DNA of 64,000 nt from Bacteroidaceae bacterium (lineage in GTDB: Bacteria; Bacteroidota; Bacteroidia; Bacteroidales; Bacteroidaceae). The notes below the pieces were generated by a model. The model was not told the origin of the DNA, searched no databases, and worked only from the letters and a program-made list of their open reading frames with translations. The position numbers were made by a program, and so were the translations under genes. The first letter of the stretch is position 1, and every line of letters begins with the position of its first letter. Positions 44,665-53,802 of this stretch are shown here, piece by piece. The stretch lies in assembly GCA_017933995.1 (NCBI GenBank), contig JAGBKI010000047.1, forward strand, positions 1 to 64,000. Direction: 5' to 3'.

Positions 44665-46041
44665 ATGCACACGCTTTTCGACAAGATATGGGACGCGCAC
44701 GTGGTGCAGCACGTCAGCGACGGCCCCGACCAACTCTACATCGACCGCCTCTACTGCCACGAGGTGACCAGCCCGCAGGCTTTCGAGGGGTTGCGGCGGC
44801 GCGGCATACGCCCGCTGCGACCCGCCCGCATCACCTGTATGCCCGACCACAACATCCCCACGCTCCACCAAGACCAGCCCATCGCCGACCCCGTGGGGCG
44901 CAGGCAGGTGGAGACATTGGCGGCCAATGCCAAGGAGTTCGGCCTGACGCACTACGGCCTGACGGACGAGCGCAACGGCATCGTCCACGTCGTGGGGCCG
45001 GAGCGCGGACTGACGCAGCCGGGCATGACCATCGTATGCGGCGACAGCCACACCAGCACGCACGGCGCGGTGGGCGCGGTGGCCTTTGGCATCGGCACGA
45101 GTGAGGTGGAGCAGGTGATGGCCTCGCAGTGCATCCTCCAGGCCAAGCCCAAAACGATGCGCATCACTGTCGACGGAAGCCTCAGTAAGGGCGTGACGGC
45201 CAAAGACCTGGCGCTCTACCTGATGAGCCGCCTCACCACCAGCGGCGCGACGGGCCACTTCATCGAGTACGCGGGCGAGGCCGTCCGCGCGCTGTCGATG
45301 GAGGGCCGACTAACGCTCTGCAACCTCTCCATCGAAATGGGTGCGCGTGGCGGACTGGTAGCGCCCGACGAGGTGACGTTCGCCTACCTCAAAGGCCGCC
45401 CGGAGGCGCCACAAGGCGCGGCGTGGGACGAGGCCGTGGCGCGATGGCAGACGTTGCGCAGCGACACTGATGCCGTGTTCGACAAGGAGGTGCGCTTCGA
45501 CGCTGCCGATATCGCCCCGATGGTCACCTACGGCACCAACCCTGGGATGGGCATCCCCGTCGATGGCACCATCCCTGCACCGGCCACCGAGAGCGACGCG
45601 AAAGCTTTGGAATATATGCAGTTCAAGGCTGGCGAGCGGATGATAGGTAAGGCGGTGGGCTACGTCTTCCTCGGCGCCTGCACCAACGGGCGCATCGAGG
45701 ACTTCCGTGCCTTCGCCTCCATCGTGAAAGGCCGCAGCAAGGCTGACGGCGTGACGGCCTGGCTCGTGCCGGGTTCGTGGGCGGTCTACCGCCAGATAGA
45801 GGCCGAGGGCATCGACCGCGTGCTGGCCGACGCGGGCTTTGAACTGCGCCAGCCGGGCTGCTCGGCCTGCCTCGCGATGAACGACGACAAAGTGCCCGCT
45901 GGCAAACTCTGCGTCAGCACCAGCAACCGCAACTTCGAGGGACGCCAGGGAGCGGGCGCACGCACCGTATTAGTCAGTCCCCTCACAGCCGCCGCAGCCG
46001 CCGTCACCGGCGTCATCACCGACCCGAGAACATTCCTTTAG
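44665..46041 (+). CDS. leuC: 3-isopropylmalate dehydratase large subunit
   Basis: 458 residues. [36 protein letters not shown] and the Fe-S cysteines in [15 protein letters not shown] and [11 protein letters not shown] identify the aconitase-type large subunit. Together with LeuD it isomerises 2- to 3-isopropylmalate, the second step of leucine synthesis, using a [4Fe-4S] cluster. It heads a group leuC, small exported protein gene, leuD, leuB on the plus strand. Confidence 0.97.
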   Translation: MHTLFDKIWDAHVVQHVSDGPDQLYIDRLYCHEVTSPQAFEGLRRRGIRPLRPARITCMPDHNIPTLHQDQPIADPVGRRQVETLAANAKEFGLTHYGLTDERNGIVHVVGPERGLTQPGMTIVCGDSHTSTHGAVGAVAFGIGTSEVEQVMASQCILQAKPKTMRITVDGSLSKGVTAKDLALYLMSRLTTSGATGHFIEYAGEAVRALSMEGRLTLCNLSIEMGARGGLVAPDEVTFAYLKGRPEAPQGAAWDEAVARWQTLRSDTDAVFDKEVRFDAADIAPMVTYGTNPGMGIPVDGTIPAPATESDAKALEYMQFKAGERMIGKAVGYVFLGACTNGRIEDFRAFASIVKGRSKADGVTAWLVPGSWAVYRQIEAEGIDRVLADAGFELRQPGCSACLAMNDDKVPAGKLCVSTSNRNFEGRQGAGARTVLVSPLTAAAAAVTGVITDPRTFL

Positions 46042-46042
46042 T

Positions 46043-46187
46043 TAATAATTAAAAGATAAAAGTTAAAAGTGGAGTTACGCCCCCAGCCTTTTTGCGCAGC
46101 CTGTTGTGTTTGCGGCTGCATCGCAGCCGCCCCCACGCAAAGCCGTCACTCCACTTTTCACTCTTAACTTTTTCACTTTTCACTAAA
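46043..46187. repeat. Micro-repeat dyad at the leuC/orf junction
   Basis: Arms TAAAAGTTAAAAGTGGAGTT and ACTCCACTTTTCACTCTTAA surround a centre that contains the 33-bp hairpin repeat. Elements with the same words lie at the next two junctions of the operon. Confidence 0.75.
46103..46135. repeat. 33-bp interspersed hairpin repeat, copy 2
   Basis: Differs from copy 1 (14246-14278) by a single base, with hairpin GCGGCTGC-ATC-GCAGCCGC at 46112-46130. Here it is nested in a micro-repeat dyad. Confidence 0.75.
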
Positions 46188-46190
46188 ACT

Positions 46191-47156
46191 ATGAAACGCT
46201 TAGCAATACTCCTTTCCCTCATCTTCGCCTTCGGCTGTCAGACCGATGCACAAAAGGCACTCACAAAGAAAGACCTCAAGGACACGCAACTCGTGACCTA
46301 CTCCTACGAATGCGGCTCGCTGCCCACAGAGATGGTGCGCAACTACGCCATCGAAGTCACCGCCGGAATGTTGCGCGTCGTGATGTGGAACGCGAGCGGC
46401 GAGACGCAGTTCGTCGAGATAGGCTATCCCGCCAAACAGTGGGAGAAGTTCAAAAAGCAACTCGCCTCGCAGGGCTTCAGTGCCCTCAGTGAGCCACAGG
46501 GTGCGCCCGCTCCCGGCGCGGGTACGGAGACGGTGGCGTGCAGCAAGTACACGTTCGGCTCGCCCTACTTCAAAGCCTTTGCCTCCAAGGACTACGGCAC
46601 ACTGCGCGTCAAGTCCGGCAACCCCGCTGACGCCTTTTTCGCCCTGTTGCCCCAGCCCATCGAGGCACTTCTTGACACCTACCTGCCGCTGCCCAAGCCC
46701 CAGGCCGCACAGCCCCAGGGTACCATTAGCGACGCCGAGTGGGCAGCCACCACTGCCGTGCGCTACGACTTCACCGACTCGTCCACAGCCCCCTCCTTCC
46801 ACCGCAGTTTCAGCATCACCATCGACAAGGACAGCATCGTGGTCGACGTGACGTGCTACGGTGACCTGCTCTCCCACAACGCCTATCCTTTCACCGCCCA
46901 AGGCTTCAACAGCGTCAAGGCACACCTCGCTTCACAGGGCATCAGGAAAGGCACCAAGCGCAACGAGCCGGAGCCCACCGGCGGCAAGACCTACGCCCTC
47001 TCGTTCTACCGCGACGGCGAGGCAACGTCCTACTTCTCCGCCTACACCTACGCCGGCAACGGCACGCTCTACATCGAGCGCGGCACGCCCGCCGAAGCCT
47101 TTGTCAAAGTACTCCCCGAACCGATTGACACCATCGTGAACAGGACAAGGAAGTAA
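46191..47156 (+). CDS. Exported protein with internal duplication, inside the leu operon
   Basis: 321 residues from MKRLAILLSLIFAFGCQTDA, a signal peptide (a weak lipobox AFG-C16, or signal peptidase I cleavage after DAQ). Two related halves are visible: YPAKQWEKFKKQLASQGF with YFKAFASKDYGTLRVKSGNP and LLPQPIEALLD in the first, and FTAQGFNSVKAHLASQGI with YFSAYTYAGNGTLYIERGTP and VLPEPIDTIV in the second. No known domain was recognised. Its place between leuC and leuD, bounded on both sides by dyad elements, suggests insertion of an unrelated gene and not a leucine function. Confidence 0.75.
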   Translation: MKRLAILLSLIFAFGCQTDAQKALTKKDLKDTQLVTYSYECGSLPTEMVRNYAIEVTAGMLRVVMWNASGETQFVEIGYPAKQWEKFKKQLASQGFSALSEPQGAPAPGAGTETVACSKYTFGSPYFKAFASKDYGTLRVKSGNPADAFFALLPQPIEALLDTYLPLPKPQAAQPQGTISDAEWAATTAVRYDFTDSSTAPSFHRSFSITIDKDSIVVDVTCYGDLLSHNAYPFTAQGFNSVKAHLASQGIRKGTKRNEPEPTGGKTYALSFYRDGEATSYFSAYTYAGNGTLYIERGTPAEAFVKVLPEPIDTIVNRTRK

Positions 47157-47159
47157 TGA

Positions 47160-47343
47160 ATAATTAAAAAGTAATAGTTAAAAGTGTAGTTTCGCTTTCG
47201 CGCAGTTTTCGCATTACTTATTTTAGTGAAATGAACACGCAACGCGACGTCTGCTAACACATCCTCAACTTTTCACTATTCACTGTTAATTATTAACTGA
47301 AAAGGCATCCTCAACTTTTCACTATTACTTTTTCACTTTTCAC
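47160..47343. repeat. Micro-repeat dyad at the orf/leuD junction
   Basis: AATAGTTAAAAGTGTAGTTTCG on the left is answered by two strings of CAACTTTTCACTATT and TTTTCACTTTTCACTAAA on the right, up to 9 bp before leuD. Confidence 0.7.
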
Positions 47344-47351
47344 TAAAGAAG

Positions 47352-47945
47352 ATGAAGCAACCCCTCACCATACTCACCAGTTCGTGCGTGCCGCTGCCGC
47401 TCGACAACATCGACACCGACCAGATCATCCCCGCGCGCTTCCTCAAGGCCACCGACCGTGAGGGCTTCGGCCAGAACCTTTTCCGCGACTGGCGTTACGA
47501 GGCCGACGACACGCCGCGCCCCTTCGTGATGAACGACCCTGCGTACAGCGGCTGCATCCTCGTGGCTGGCGAGAACTTCGGCTGCGGCTCCAGCCGCGAG
47601 CACGCAGCCTGGGCCATCGCCGACGCGGGCTTCCGCGTAGTCATAGCGCGCTCGTTCGCCGACATCCACCGGCAGAACGAACTCAACAATTTTGTGCTGC
47701 CCCTGCAAGTGGGCGAGGTGTTCCACAAAGCCCTGCTCGACGAGATACGCAAAGATCCGCGCGCCACCGTCACCGTCGATCTTCCTGCCCAGACCGTCAC
47801 CATCGACGCCACCGGCCAAGCCGAGCGTTTCGACATCAACGGCTACAAGAAGTACTGCCTACAGAACGCACTCGACGACATCGACTTCCTGCTTGAAAAC
47901 AAAGACAAAATAGAAGAATATGAAGCAAGCCAAGTTAATAATTAA
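47352..47945 (+). CDS. leuD: 3-isopropylmalate dehydratase small subunit
   Basis: 197 residues. The conserved start [18 protein letters not shown] and the core [30 protein letters not shown] belong to the aconitase swivel domain. It completes the LeuCD isomerase. It is separated from leuC by one exported-protein gene and two repeat elements, and from leuB by a third repeat element. Length is normal. Confidence 0.97.
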   Translation: MKQPLTILTSSCVPLPLDNIDTDQIIPARFLKATDREGFGQNLFRDWRYEADDTPRPFVMNDPAYSGCILVAGENFGCGSSREHAAWAIADAGFRVVIARSFADIHRQNELNNFVLPLQVGEVFHKALLDEIRKDPRATVTVDLPAQTVTIDATGQAERFDINGYKKYCLQNALDDIDFLLENKDKIEEYEASQVNN

Positions 47946-48043
47946 TAGTTAAAAGTGAAAAGTTGAGTTACGGGGACACGCGCTGTTTTTCGCCAGAAAG
48001 CCAAACTCAACTTTTCACTATTACCTTTTCACTATTCACTAAA
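47946..48043. repeat. Micro-repeat dyad at the leuD/leuB junction
   Basis: AATAGTTAAAAGTGAAAAGTT on the left, and AACTCAACTTTTCACTATTA and TTTTCACTATTCACTAAA on the right, ending 3 bp before leuB. Confidence 0.75.
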
Positions 48044-48046
48044 AAT

Positions 48047-49108
48047 ATGAAGCTCAACATAGCCCTGCTTGCCGGTGACGGCATAGGCCCCGAAATCAGC
48101 GTCCAGGGGCGCGCAGCCCTCGAAGCCGTGGCCCGTAGGTTCGGCCACGAAGTCACCTTCACCGAAGCCCTTGTGGGCGCAGCCGCCATCGACGCCACGG
48201 GCGACCCCTTCCCCAGGGAGACGCTCGAAGCTTGCCAGGCTGCCGACGCCGTGCTGTTCTCGGCCGTCGGCGACCCCAAGTACGACAATGACCCCGCCGC
48301 CACCGTGCGCCCCGAACAGGGGCTGCTCGCCATGCGCAAACAGCTCGGCCTCTTCGCCAACATTCGCCCCGTGCAGACCTTCGACAGCCTGCTCCACCTC
48401 TCGCCCCTGCGCGAGGAACTGGTGCGCGGTGCCGATTTCGTGTGCATACGCGAACTCACCGGCGGCATGTATTTCGGCGAGAAGCACGAGGGCGAGGACG
48501 AAGCTTGGGACACCAATAAATACACGCGCGAGGAGGTGGAGCGCATCCTGCGCGTCGGCTACCAGTACGCCCGCCAGCGCCGCCGTCACCTCACCGTCGT
48601 AGACAAGGCCAACGTCCTGGCCAGCAGCCGTCTGTGGCGAAGCGTGGCGCAGCAGATGATGGGCGAATATCCCGACGTCGAGACCGACTTTATGTACGTC
48701 GACAACGCCTCCATGCGGATGATACAGGAGCCGCGCTTCTTCGACGTGATGGTCACCGAGAACACTTTCGGCGACATCCTCACCGACGAGGGCTCGTGTA
48801 TCAGCGGTTCGATGGGCCTGCTGCCCAGCGCCAGCACCGGCACCGGCACGCCCGTTTTCGAACCCATCCACGGCTCGTGGCCGCAGGCCAAGGGCAAGAA
48901 CATAGCCAACCCCCTCGCGCAGATACTCTCCGTGGCTATGCTCCTCGAATACTTCGGCCTTTCCGACGAAGCCGCCTGCGTGCGCCGCGCCGTCGACGAC
49001 AGCCTCGCCGAGGGCGTCCGCACTCCCGACATCCAACTGCCCTCCGCCCCCCGCTACGGCACACGCGAAGTAGGCCAGTGGATTGCGGAAAGGATTGCAA
49101 GCGTTTAA
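48047..49108 (+). CDS. leuB: 3-isopropylmalate dehydrogenase
   Basis: 353 residues from [20 protein letters not shown], an N-terminal frame extension being read from the repeat element. The substrate-binding [10 protein letters not shown], the catalytic [14 protein letters not shown] and YVDNASMRM, and the NAD-binding [18 protein letters not shown] are the LeuB pattern. It oxidises and decarboxylates 3-isopropylmalate to 2-oxoisocaproate. It is the last gene of the leuC group and its stop overlaps the end of the convergent small membrane-protein gene by 4 bp. Confidence 0.97.
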   Translation: MKLNIALLAGDGIGPEISVQGRAALEAVARRFGHEVTFTEALVGAAAIDATGDPFPRETLEACQAADAVLFSAVGDPKYDNDPAATVRPEQGLLAMRKQLGLFANIRPVQTFDSLLHLSPLREELVRGADFVCIRELTGGMYFGEKHEGEDEAWDTNKYTREEVERILRVGYQYARQRRRHLTVVDKANVLASSRLWRSVAQQMMGEYPDVETDFMYVDNASMRMIQEPRFFDVMVTENTFGDILTDEGSCISGSMGLLPSASTGTGTPVFEPIHGSWPQAKGKNIANPLAQILSVAMLLEYFGLSDEAACVRRAVDDSLAEGVRTPDIQLPSAPRYGTREVGQWIAERIASV

Positions 49109-49401
49109 TTGCTGCCTTGGAATAAAAAGAGTGTGGCAAAAGCCAATATGGATATTCCTGTAAGCGAAATAAAAACTGCGAGTACAGGATGCTGGTAGTC
49201 GTGGGCGCGCAGTGCGCCGAAGAAGCAGGCGACAGGCACTACCCAGAGGCATTGCGTGGCGAGGTAGAGCAGGAAGCGCACCACGGCGTCACCGCTCGTG
49301 CCGAACGGCTGCACGCCGCCGAAAAGGTAGAACACGGCGAGCAGCAGGCCGAGCAGGTTCACGCCCGCAAGGGCAAGCAGCCATTTGGGGTAGAGGGACA
49401 T
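49105..49401 (-). CDS. Small inner-membrane protein, unknown
   Basis: 98 residues, three hydrophobic segments: [41 protein letters not shown] and [20 protein letters not shown]. It has short loops with few charges and no recognised family. It sits between leuB and leuA and its 3' end overlaps leuB by four bases. Coding on this strand is supported by the hydrophobic pattern, while the opposite frames are Ala/Arg-rich and not protein-like. Confidence 0.6.
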   Translation of the reverse strand: MSLYPKWLLALAGVNLLGLLLAVFYLFGGVQPFGTSGDAVVRFLLYLATQCLWVVPVACFFGALRAHDYQHPVLAVFISLTGISILAFATLFLFQGSN

Positions 49402-49444
49402 AGGAGGCGGGAGTATAGACCGACGACAAAGTGTGGCTCTTTTA

Positions 49445-49470
49445 GATTTTGCACACTCGTGTGCAAAATC
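49445..49470. terminator. Perfect hairpin downstream of leuA
   Basis: GATTTTGCACAC-TC-GTGTGCAAAATC is a perfect palindrome 38 bp past the leuA stop (minus strand) and about 44 bp upstream of the small membrane-protein gene. It could terminate leuA or serve as an operator. Confidence 0.55.
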
Positions 49471-49507
49471 AGAATTGTCGGTAGTATATGGCAGACTTGG
49501 TGTAGGC

Positions 49508-51004
49508 TTATTTCCTGAACTTGTTGATGCAGTCGACGTATGCCTCGACGCTGGCGGCGATGATGTCGGTGGAGGCGCCGAAGCCGTAGTAGAGGTGGCC
49601 GTCGTGCTCGACCTGCATGTGCACCTTGCCGACGTCGTCAGAGCCGCGGTTTATGGCCTGTATGGTGAACTCCTTGAGCGTCATCTTGCGGCGCACAATC
49701 TGTTTGAGGGCGTTGATGGCGGCGTCCACGGGGCCGTTGCCCTCGGCGGCGGCACTGAAACGCTCGCCGGCGATGTCGAGCGTCAGGGCAGCCACGGGGC
49801 GCACGCCCACGCCGCCGGTCACTTGCAGGTTCACCACCTTGATGGCGCGCGAAGCGGCGCGGTCAGCACCGGCCAGCATCAGGATGTCGTCGTCGGTGAC
49901 CTCCTTTTTCTTGTCGGCCAGCAGCAGGAACTCTTCGTAGACTTTGTTGAGCCGTTCCTCGTCGAGTTCCACGCCGTGCACCTCCAGGCGGTGCTTCAGG
50001 GCGGCGTGGCCGCTGCGGGCGGTGAGGATGATGGCGTTGTCGTCGATGCCGATGTCCTTGGGGTCGATGATTTCGTAGGTCTGCACGTTCTTCAGCACGC
50101 CGTCCTGATGGATGCCGCTGCTGTGGGCGAAGGCGTTACGGCCCACGATGGCCTTGTTGGGCTGCACGGGCATGTTCATCAGCGAACTGACCATGCGGCT
50201 GGTGGCGGAGATGCGCTGCGTGTTGATGTTGGTCTCAATGCCCAGGTGGGGGTGGCACTTGAGTATCATCGCGATTTCCTCCTCGCTGGTGTTGCCGGCG
50301 CGTTCGCCGATGCCGTTGATGGTCACCTCAACCTGGCGCGCGCCGTTGATGACGCCCTCCAGGGTGCAGGCCGTGGCCATGCCCAGGTCGTTGTGGCAGT
50401 GGGTGGAGAGGATGGCGTTGTGCACACCGTCCACGTGTTCCATCAGGTACTTGATTTTGGCGCCGTACTCGGAGGGCAGGCAGTAGCCGGTGGTGTCGGG
50501 GATGTTCACGACGGTGGCGCCGGCCTTGATGACGGCCTCGACGACACGCGCCAGGTATTCGTTCTCGGTGCGCCCGGCATCCTCGGCGTAGAACTCCACG
50601 TCCTCGACGTAGCGCTTGGCGTATTTCACGGCGGCGACGGCGCGCTCGATGATGGCCTCGCGGGTGGAGTTGAACTTGTACCTGATGTGCAGGTCGCTGG
50701 TGCCGATGCCGGTGTGGATGCGCCCGCGCTTGGCGAACTTGAGGGCCTCGGCGGCGCAGTCGATGTCTTTCTCCACGGCGCGGGTGAGGGCGCAGATGGT
50801 GGGCCAGGTGACAGCCTTGGAAATCTCGATGACGCTCTGGAAGTCGCCGGGCGAACTGATGGGGAAACCGGCTTCGATGACGTCGACGCCGAGTTTCTCC
50901 AACTGTTTGGCCACTTGTATTTTCTCGACCGTGTTGAGCTGGCAGCCCGGCACCTGCTCGCCGTCGCGCAGCGTGGTGTCGAAGATGTAGAGACGGGAGG
51001 ACAT
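49508..51004 (-). CDS. leuA: 2-isopropylmalate synthase
   Basis: 498 residues. [27 protein letters not shown], the metal-binding [13 protein letters not shown] and NGIGERAGN, then the C-terminal regulatory domain (about 380-498), identify LeuA. It condenses acetyl-CoA with 2-oxoisovalerate, the committed step to leucine, and the regulatory domain is normally inhibited by leucine. It is on the minus strand, convergent with leuC-leuD-leuB, so the pathway is split over two transcripts here. Confidence 0.96.
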   Translation of the reverse strand: MSSRLYIFDTTLRDGEQVPGCQLNTVEKIQVAKQLEKLGVDVIEAGFPISSPGDFQSVIEISKAVTWPTICALTRAVEKDIDCAAEALKFAKRGRIHTGIGTSDLHIRYKFNSTREAIIERAVAAVKYAKRYVEDVEFYAEDAGRTENEYLARVVEAVIKAGATVVNIPDTTGYCLPSEYGAKIKYLMEHVDGVHNAILSTHCHNDLGMATACTLEGVINGARQVEVTINGIGERAGNTSEEEIAMILKCHPHLGIETNINTQRISATSRMVSSLMNMPVQPNKAIVGRNAFAHSSGIHQDGVLKNVQTYEIIDPKDIGIDDNAIILTARSGHAALKHRLEVHGVELDEERLNKVYEEFLLLADKKKEVTDDDILMLAGADRAASRAIKVVNLQVTGGVGVRPVAALTLDIAGERFSAAAEGNGPVDAAINALKQIVRRKMTLKEFTIQAINRGSDDVGKVHMQVEHDGHLYYGFGASTDIIAASVEAYVDCINKFRK

Positions 51005-51112
51005 GTTCTTAAAGGGAAGTTAAAGAGGAGTTATAAGGAGTTAGGTGGAGTTATAGTGCCGAATGTGGTGGCTGACGAAAAGGAAGGGGAGATAAAGAGG
51101 GGGTAGGGGTTG
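51005..51112. repeat. Left flank of the four-helix-bundle gene: micro-repeat arm
   Basis: Repeats of GGAGTTATAAGGAGTTAGGT, then ATAGTGCCGA and GGCTGACGAAAAGGAAG. It mirrors the right flank at 51494-51737. Confidence 0.7.
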
Positions 51113-51490
51113 TTATATTTCTGAACTAAACGTTTTTTCCTTTATGCCTTTGCTGTATGCGTTGAGGAAATAACTTGCGCAATTTATCGCTTCGCTTAGT
51201 GCTATATATTGCTGGCTATCTATATATTGCAGGTCTTTTGCGAGTAATATATAATACTGGCACTCTTCAAGGCTGCTTTGGGCGATATTGAGCAGGCGGA
51301 GTTTGTCCGCTTTACTTATACGTCTGTATCCTTCAGCAATGTTTGCAGCGATGGACACAGCTGCACGTTCTAATTGTGACGGCAAACCATAGGTTTCCCG
51401 TGGCGGGAAAGTAGCTGTGGTTTGGTACGCGAGAATAACAAACGCGTGTGCTTTCTGCCAAGCCACTATGTCCTTAAAACTATGTGTCAT
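51113..51490 (-). CDS. Four-helix-bundle protein (23S rRNA intervening-sequence family)
   Basis: 125 residues (start MTHSFKDIVAWQKAHAFV; an ATG one codon earlier is equivalent). The signature is SFKDIVAWQKAHAF near the start and SQLERAAVSIAANIAEGYRR in the middle, the hallmark of the S23/TIGR02436 family. These proteins form homopentameric bundles, are known from intervening sequences of 23S rRNA and are scattered in genomes; their role is unknown. Codon use is markedly more AT-rich than in the neighbours, suggesting transfer. The gene is enclosed by complementary repeat arms. Confidence 0.88.
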   Translation of the reverse strand: MTHSFKDIVAWQKAHAFVILAYQTTATFPPRETYGLPSQLERAAVSIAANIAEGYRRISKADKLRLLNIAQSSLEECQYYILLAKDLQYIDSQQYIALSEAINCASYFLNAYSKGIKEKTFSSEI

Positions 51491-51493
51491 CAC

Positions 51494-51737
51494 ATTTTTT
51501 ATGTATAACGTCCAAACTCTGGAGGGGTGATGAGGAGATGTAGTGGAGTTGTAGTGGAGTTGTAGTGGAGATGTAGTGGAGTTGTAGTGGAGTTGGGTAA
51601 TAGTGCCGATATTGTTAGCGTAAGTTTTCGTCAGCCGCGACTATCGGCCCTTTAACTCCTCTATAACTCCTTCTAACTCCTTCTAACTCCTTCTAACTCC
51701 CCTTTAACTCCTTCTAACTCCCCTTTTCTCCCCCTGC
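51494..51737. repeat. Right flank of the four-helix-bundle gene: micro-repeat dyad
   Basis: Strings of GTAGTGGAGTTGTAGTGGAG are followed by ATAGTGCCGATA, TTTTCGTCAGCC and TATCGGC, then strings of AACTCCTTCTAACTCC. TTTTCGTCAGCC is the reverse complement of GGCTGACGAAAA in the left flank, so the gene lies between inverted repeats. Confidence 0.75.
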
Positions 51738-52358
51738 TTATTCCATCGGGAAGAGGCCGTAGAGTTTGGCGTCGATCATGTCGGTGACCTGGCGGAAGGA
51801 GTCCTGGCTGCCCTCGAACTTGAGGTTGTCGCCGTCGACGATGATGAGGTGGCCCTTGTAGCCCGCAATCCAGTTCTCGTAGCGGTCGTTGAGGCCCTGT
51901 AGGTAGTCGATGCGGATGCTCTTCTCGAACTCGCGCCCGCGCTTCTGTATCTGCGAGACGAGGTTGGGGATGGTGCTGCGGATGTATATCATCAGGTCGG
52001 GCAGGCGCACGAGCGACATCATCAGGTCGAACAGGTCGGTGTAGTTTTTGAAGTCGCGGTCGCTCATCATGCCCATGTCGTGCAGGTTGGGGGCGAAGAT
52101 GCGCGCGTCCTCGAAGATGGTGCGGTCCTGCACGATGACGTCCTTCGACTTGCTGATTTCCACCACTTCCTTGAAGCGCTTGTTGAGGAAGTATACTTGC
52201 AGGTTGAACGACCAGCGGGGCATGTCGGCGTAGAAGTCGTCGAGGTAGGGGTTGTGCTCCACGGGCTCGAAGCGCGGCGACCAGCCGTAGTGTTTGGCCA
52301 GCATCTTGGTCAGCGTGGTCTTTCCGCTGCCGATGTTTCCGGCGATGGCGATGTGCAT
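51738..52358 (-). CDS. Deoxynucleoside kinase (copy 1)
   Basis: 206 residues. MHIAIAGNIGSGKTTLTKML is a P-loop, and VEHNPYLDDFYAD, VQDRTIFEDARIFA (the ERS/DRS-like segment), IYIRSTIPNLVSQIQKRGRE and YEN...GHLIIVDGD follow the dCK/dGK fold. It phosphorylates salvaged deoxynucleosides. The next gene upstream is a paralog on the same strand. The specificity (dA, dG or dC) cannot be deduced. Confidence 0.92.
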   Translation of the reverse strand: MHIAIAGNIGSGKTTLTKMLAKHYGWSPRFEPVEHNPYLDDFYADMPRWSFNLQVYFLNKRFKEVVEISKSKDVIVQDRTIFEDARIFAPNLHDMGMMSDRDFKNYTDLFDLMMSLVRLPDLMIYIRSTIPNLVSQIQKRGREFEKSIRIDYLQGLNDRYENWIAGYKGHLIIVDGDNLKFEGSQDSFRQVTDMIDAKLYGLFPME

Positions 52359-52570
52359 ATATTAAGGTTTAATGAGGTTGAAAAGGTTTAATGAGGTTTA
52401 ATGAGGTTGAAAAGGTTTAAGAGGTTTAGCCTTGCGGGACGGAGGCCGGTTGGATGCAGGCTGAGGCCGGACGGACTAAACCTCTTAAACCTCATTAAAC
52501 CTCTTAAGCCTTGAGCGAGGCCGGACGGATTAAACCTCATTAAACTTCTTAAACCTCTTAAACTTCTTTA
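52359..52570. repeat. Micro-repeat dyad between the two kinase genes
   Basis: AAGGTTTAATGAGGTT strings on the left and AAACCTCATTAAACCTCTT strings on the right surround a centre with two GAGGCCGGACGGA boxes. Confidence 0.8.
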
Positions 52571-53194
52571 CTATTTGAATAGTCCGAACAGCCGCGCGTC
52601 GATTTTGTCGACGATGCGCTTGAAGTCCTCGGAGCGGTGCTCGTAGTCGAGCGGGTCAACGTCGATGACGAGGCAGTTGCCTTTGTATTTGTTGAAGATG
52701 AAGTCCTCGTACTTCTCGTTCAGCCCGCGCAGGTATTCGATGGAAAGCCCCTGCTCGTAGTCGCGCCCGCGCTTCTGTATGTTCTTCACGAGGTGGGGCA
52801 CGCTGGCGCGGAGGTAAATCAGCAGGTCGGGCTGGCGCGCCACCATCATCATGCTCTCGAAGAGCTCCATATAGGTCTCGAAGTCGCGCGTCTGCATGTT
52901 GCCCATCTCGTAGTTGTTGCGGGCGAAGACGTAGACGCCCTCGAAGATGGAGCGGTCCTGGATGAGCGTCTCCTCCTGCGAGGCGGCGTTGATGGCCAGC
53001 AGGTCGCGGAAACGCTCCTTGAGGAAGAAAACCTCCATACCCAGCACCCAGCGCGGGATGTCCTTGTAGTAGTCCTCGATGTAGGGGTTCGCGGCCACCT
53101 GCTCGTAGCGCGGCGTCCACCCGTAGTGGTCGCAGAGCATTCGGGTGAGCGTGGTCTTGCCGCTACCCATGTTTCCGGCTGTTACGATGTACAC
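52571..53194 (-). CDS. Deoxynucleoside kinase (copy 2)
   Basis: 207 residues: MYIVTAGNMGSGKTTLTRML, VAANPYIEDYYKDIPRWVLG, IQDRSIFEGVYVFARN, IYLRASVPHLVKNIQKRGRD and YEDFIFNKYKGNCLVIDVD. It aligns along its length with copy 1 but has clearly diverged, suggesting different substrate ranges. Pairs of such kinases are common in Bacteroidales. It is first of the pair; the promoter is just upstream. Confidence 0.92.
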   Translation of the reverse strand: MYIVTAGNMGSGKTTLTRMLCDHYGWTPRYEQVAANPYIEDYYKDIPRWVLGMEVFFLKERFRDLLAINAASQEETLIQDRSIFEGVYVFARNNYEMGNMQTRDFETYMELFESMMMVARQPDLLIYLRASVPHLVKNIQKRGRDYEQGLSIEYLRGLNEKYEDFIFNKYKGNCLVIDVDPLDYEHRSEDFKRIVDKIDARLFGLFK

Positions 53195-53216
53195 GGTTTT
53201 TGTTGCTGTTTTGCGG

Positions 53217-53224
53217 CAAAGTTA
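53217..53224 (-). promoter_or_regulatory. -7 promoter box for the kinase pair
   Basis: TAACTTTG on the minus strand matches TAnnTTTG, 23 bp before the start of the second kinase gene. Confidence 0.55.
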
Positions 53225-53227
53225 TCA

Positions 53228-53302
53228 TTATTTTTGTTCAAAAGAACTAAACATACCGTGAAAACGAGCCTTTTGAACGCTTCTTTTCTTTGATTGCTCC
53301 AT
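53228..53302 (-). CDS. Possible 24-residue basic peptide
   Basis: ATG at 53300-53302 opens a frame that begins MEQSKKRSVQKARFHGMF and stops after FEQK. A TACTTTTG box lies at 53321-53328 with TTG 20 bp farther on, so a short message with a 12-nt leader is possible. The stop lies inside the kinase promoter region. It may be a leader peptide or chance. I have no homology to offer. Confidence 0.25.
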   Translation of the reverse strand: MEQSKKRSVQKARFHGMFSSFEQK

Positions 53303-53320
53303 TTTCTTTTGTCAAGATTT

Positions 53321-53328
53321 CAAAAGTA
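53321..53328 (-). promoter_or_regulatory. Promoter box in the AT-rich gap
   Basis: TACTTTTG on the minus strand with TTG 20 bp upstream. It would transcribe the small basic frame and could add a second promoter to the kinase pair. Confidence 0.45.
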
Positions 53329-53692
53329 AACACGTTGTTTCCAATAAACAACCCAATGTTTTTCAAAAACAGTCCGTCTATTTCCAAAGTCATTCGGACT
53401 ATCTTTCTGCGCTGTTTTTTGATTTTTTTCTAAAATTAGCACCTTTCCTTTTGTGGACAGCATAGATTTGTAAGTAAGCAAGTTAAAAGACAAGAAAAGA
53501 GAAAGTATTCCAATTCGTTCTGTTGTTCCAATTGATTTTAGGTAGCACTTATTTCCTTATGATTTTAGGTCGTTGTATCGTATATATAAGTTTTTTTGCT
53601 CTCAATTCCTTCAATTGGAACTAGAATGCTTATTTAAATATAAAAAAACAAGTAAAAAGCAACTATACAGGCTGTTGTTTTTGCAATTTTCG
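53329..53692. other. AT-rich gap with dyads, no gene seen
   Basis: A strongly AT-rich island amid GC-rich genes. GTTCCAATTGA (53525-53535) and TCAATTGGAAC (53611-53621) are perfect inverted repeats; GATTTTAGGT occurs twice between them. On the minus strand AGTCCG...CGGACT followed by GTTTTTG near 53370-53400 looks like a weak terminator. No coding frame is supported. Confidence 0.5.
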
Positions 53693-53700
53693 TACTTTTG
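53693..53700 (+). promoter_or_regulatory. -7 promoter box for the DUF3098-uppP-truB-queA-folK run
   Basis: TACTTTTG, about 100 bp before the DUF3098 start, with TTG-containing sequence (GCTGTTGTTTTTG) in the -33 region. Confidence 0.65.
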
Positions 53701-53802
53701 CCGCGAATTTCGGTGAAATATGCCCTTTTGAACCAAAGCCCACATCGTTTTTGGTTTTCGGCAACACGCTTCACCCCATATCCATAACTACTAAAAACGT
53801 TT

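Noticed and set aside
49433..51106. 557-codon plus-strand frame opposite leuA
   Set aside because: Shadow frame; leuA has all catalytic motifs.
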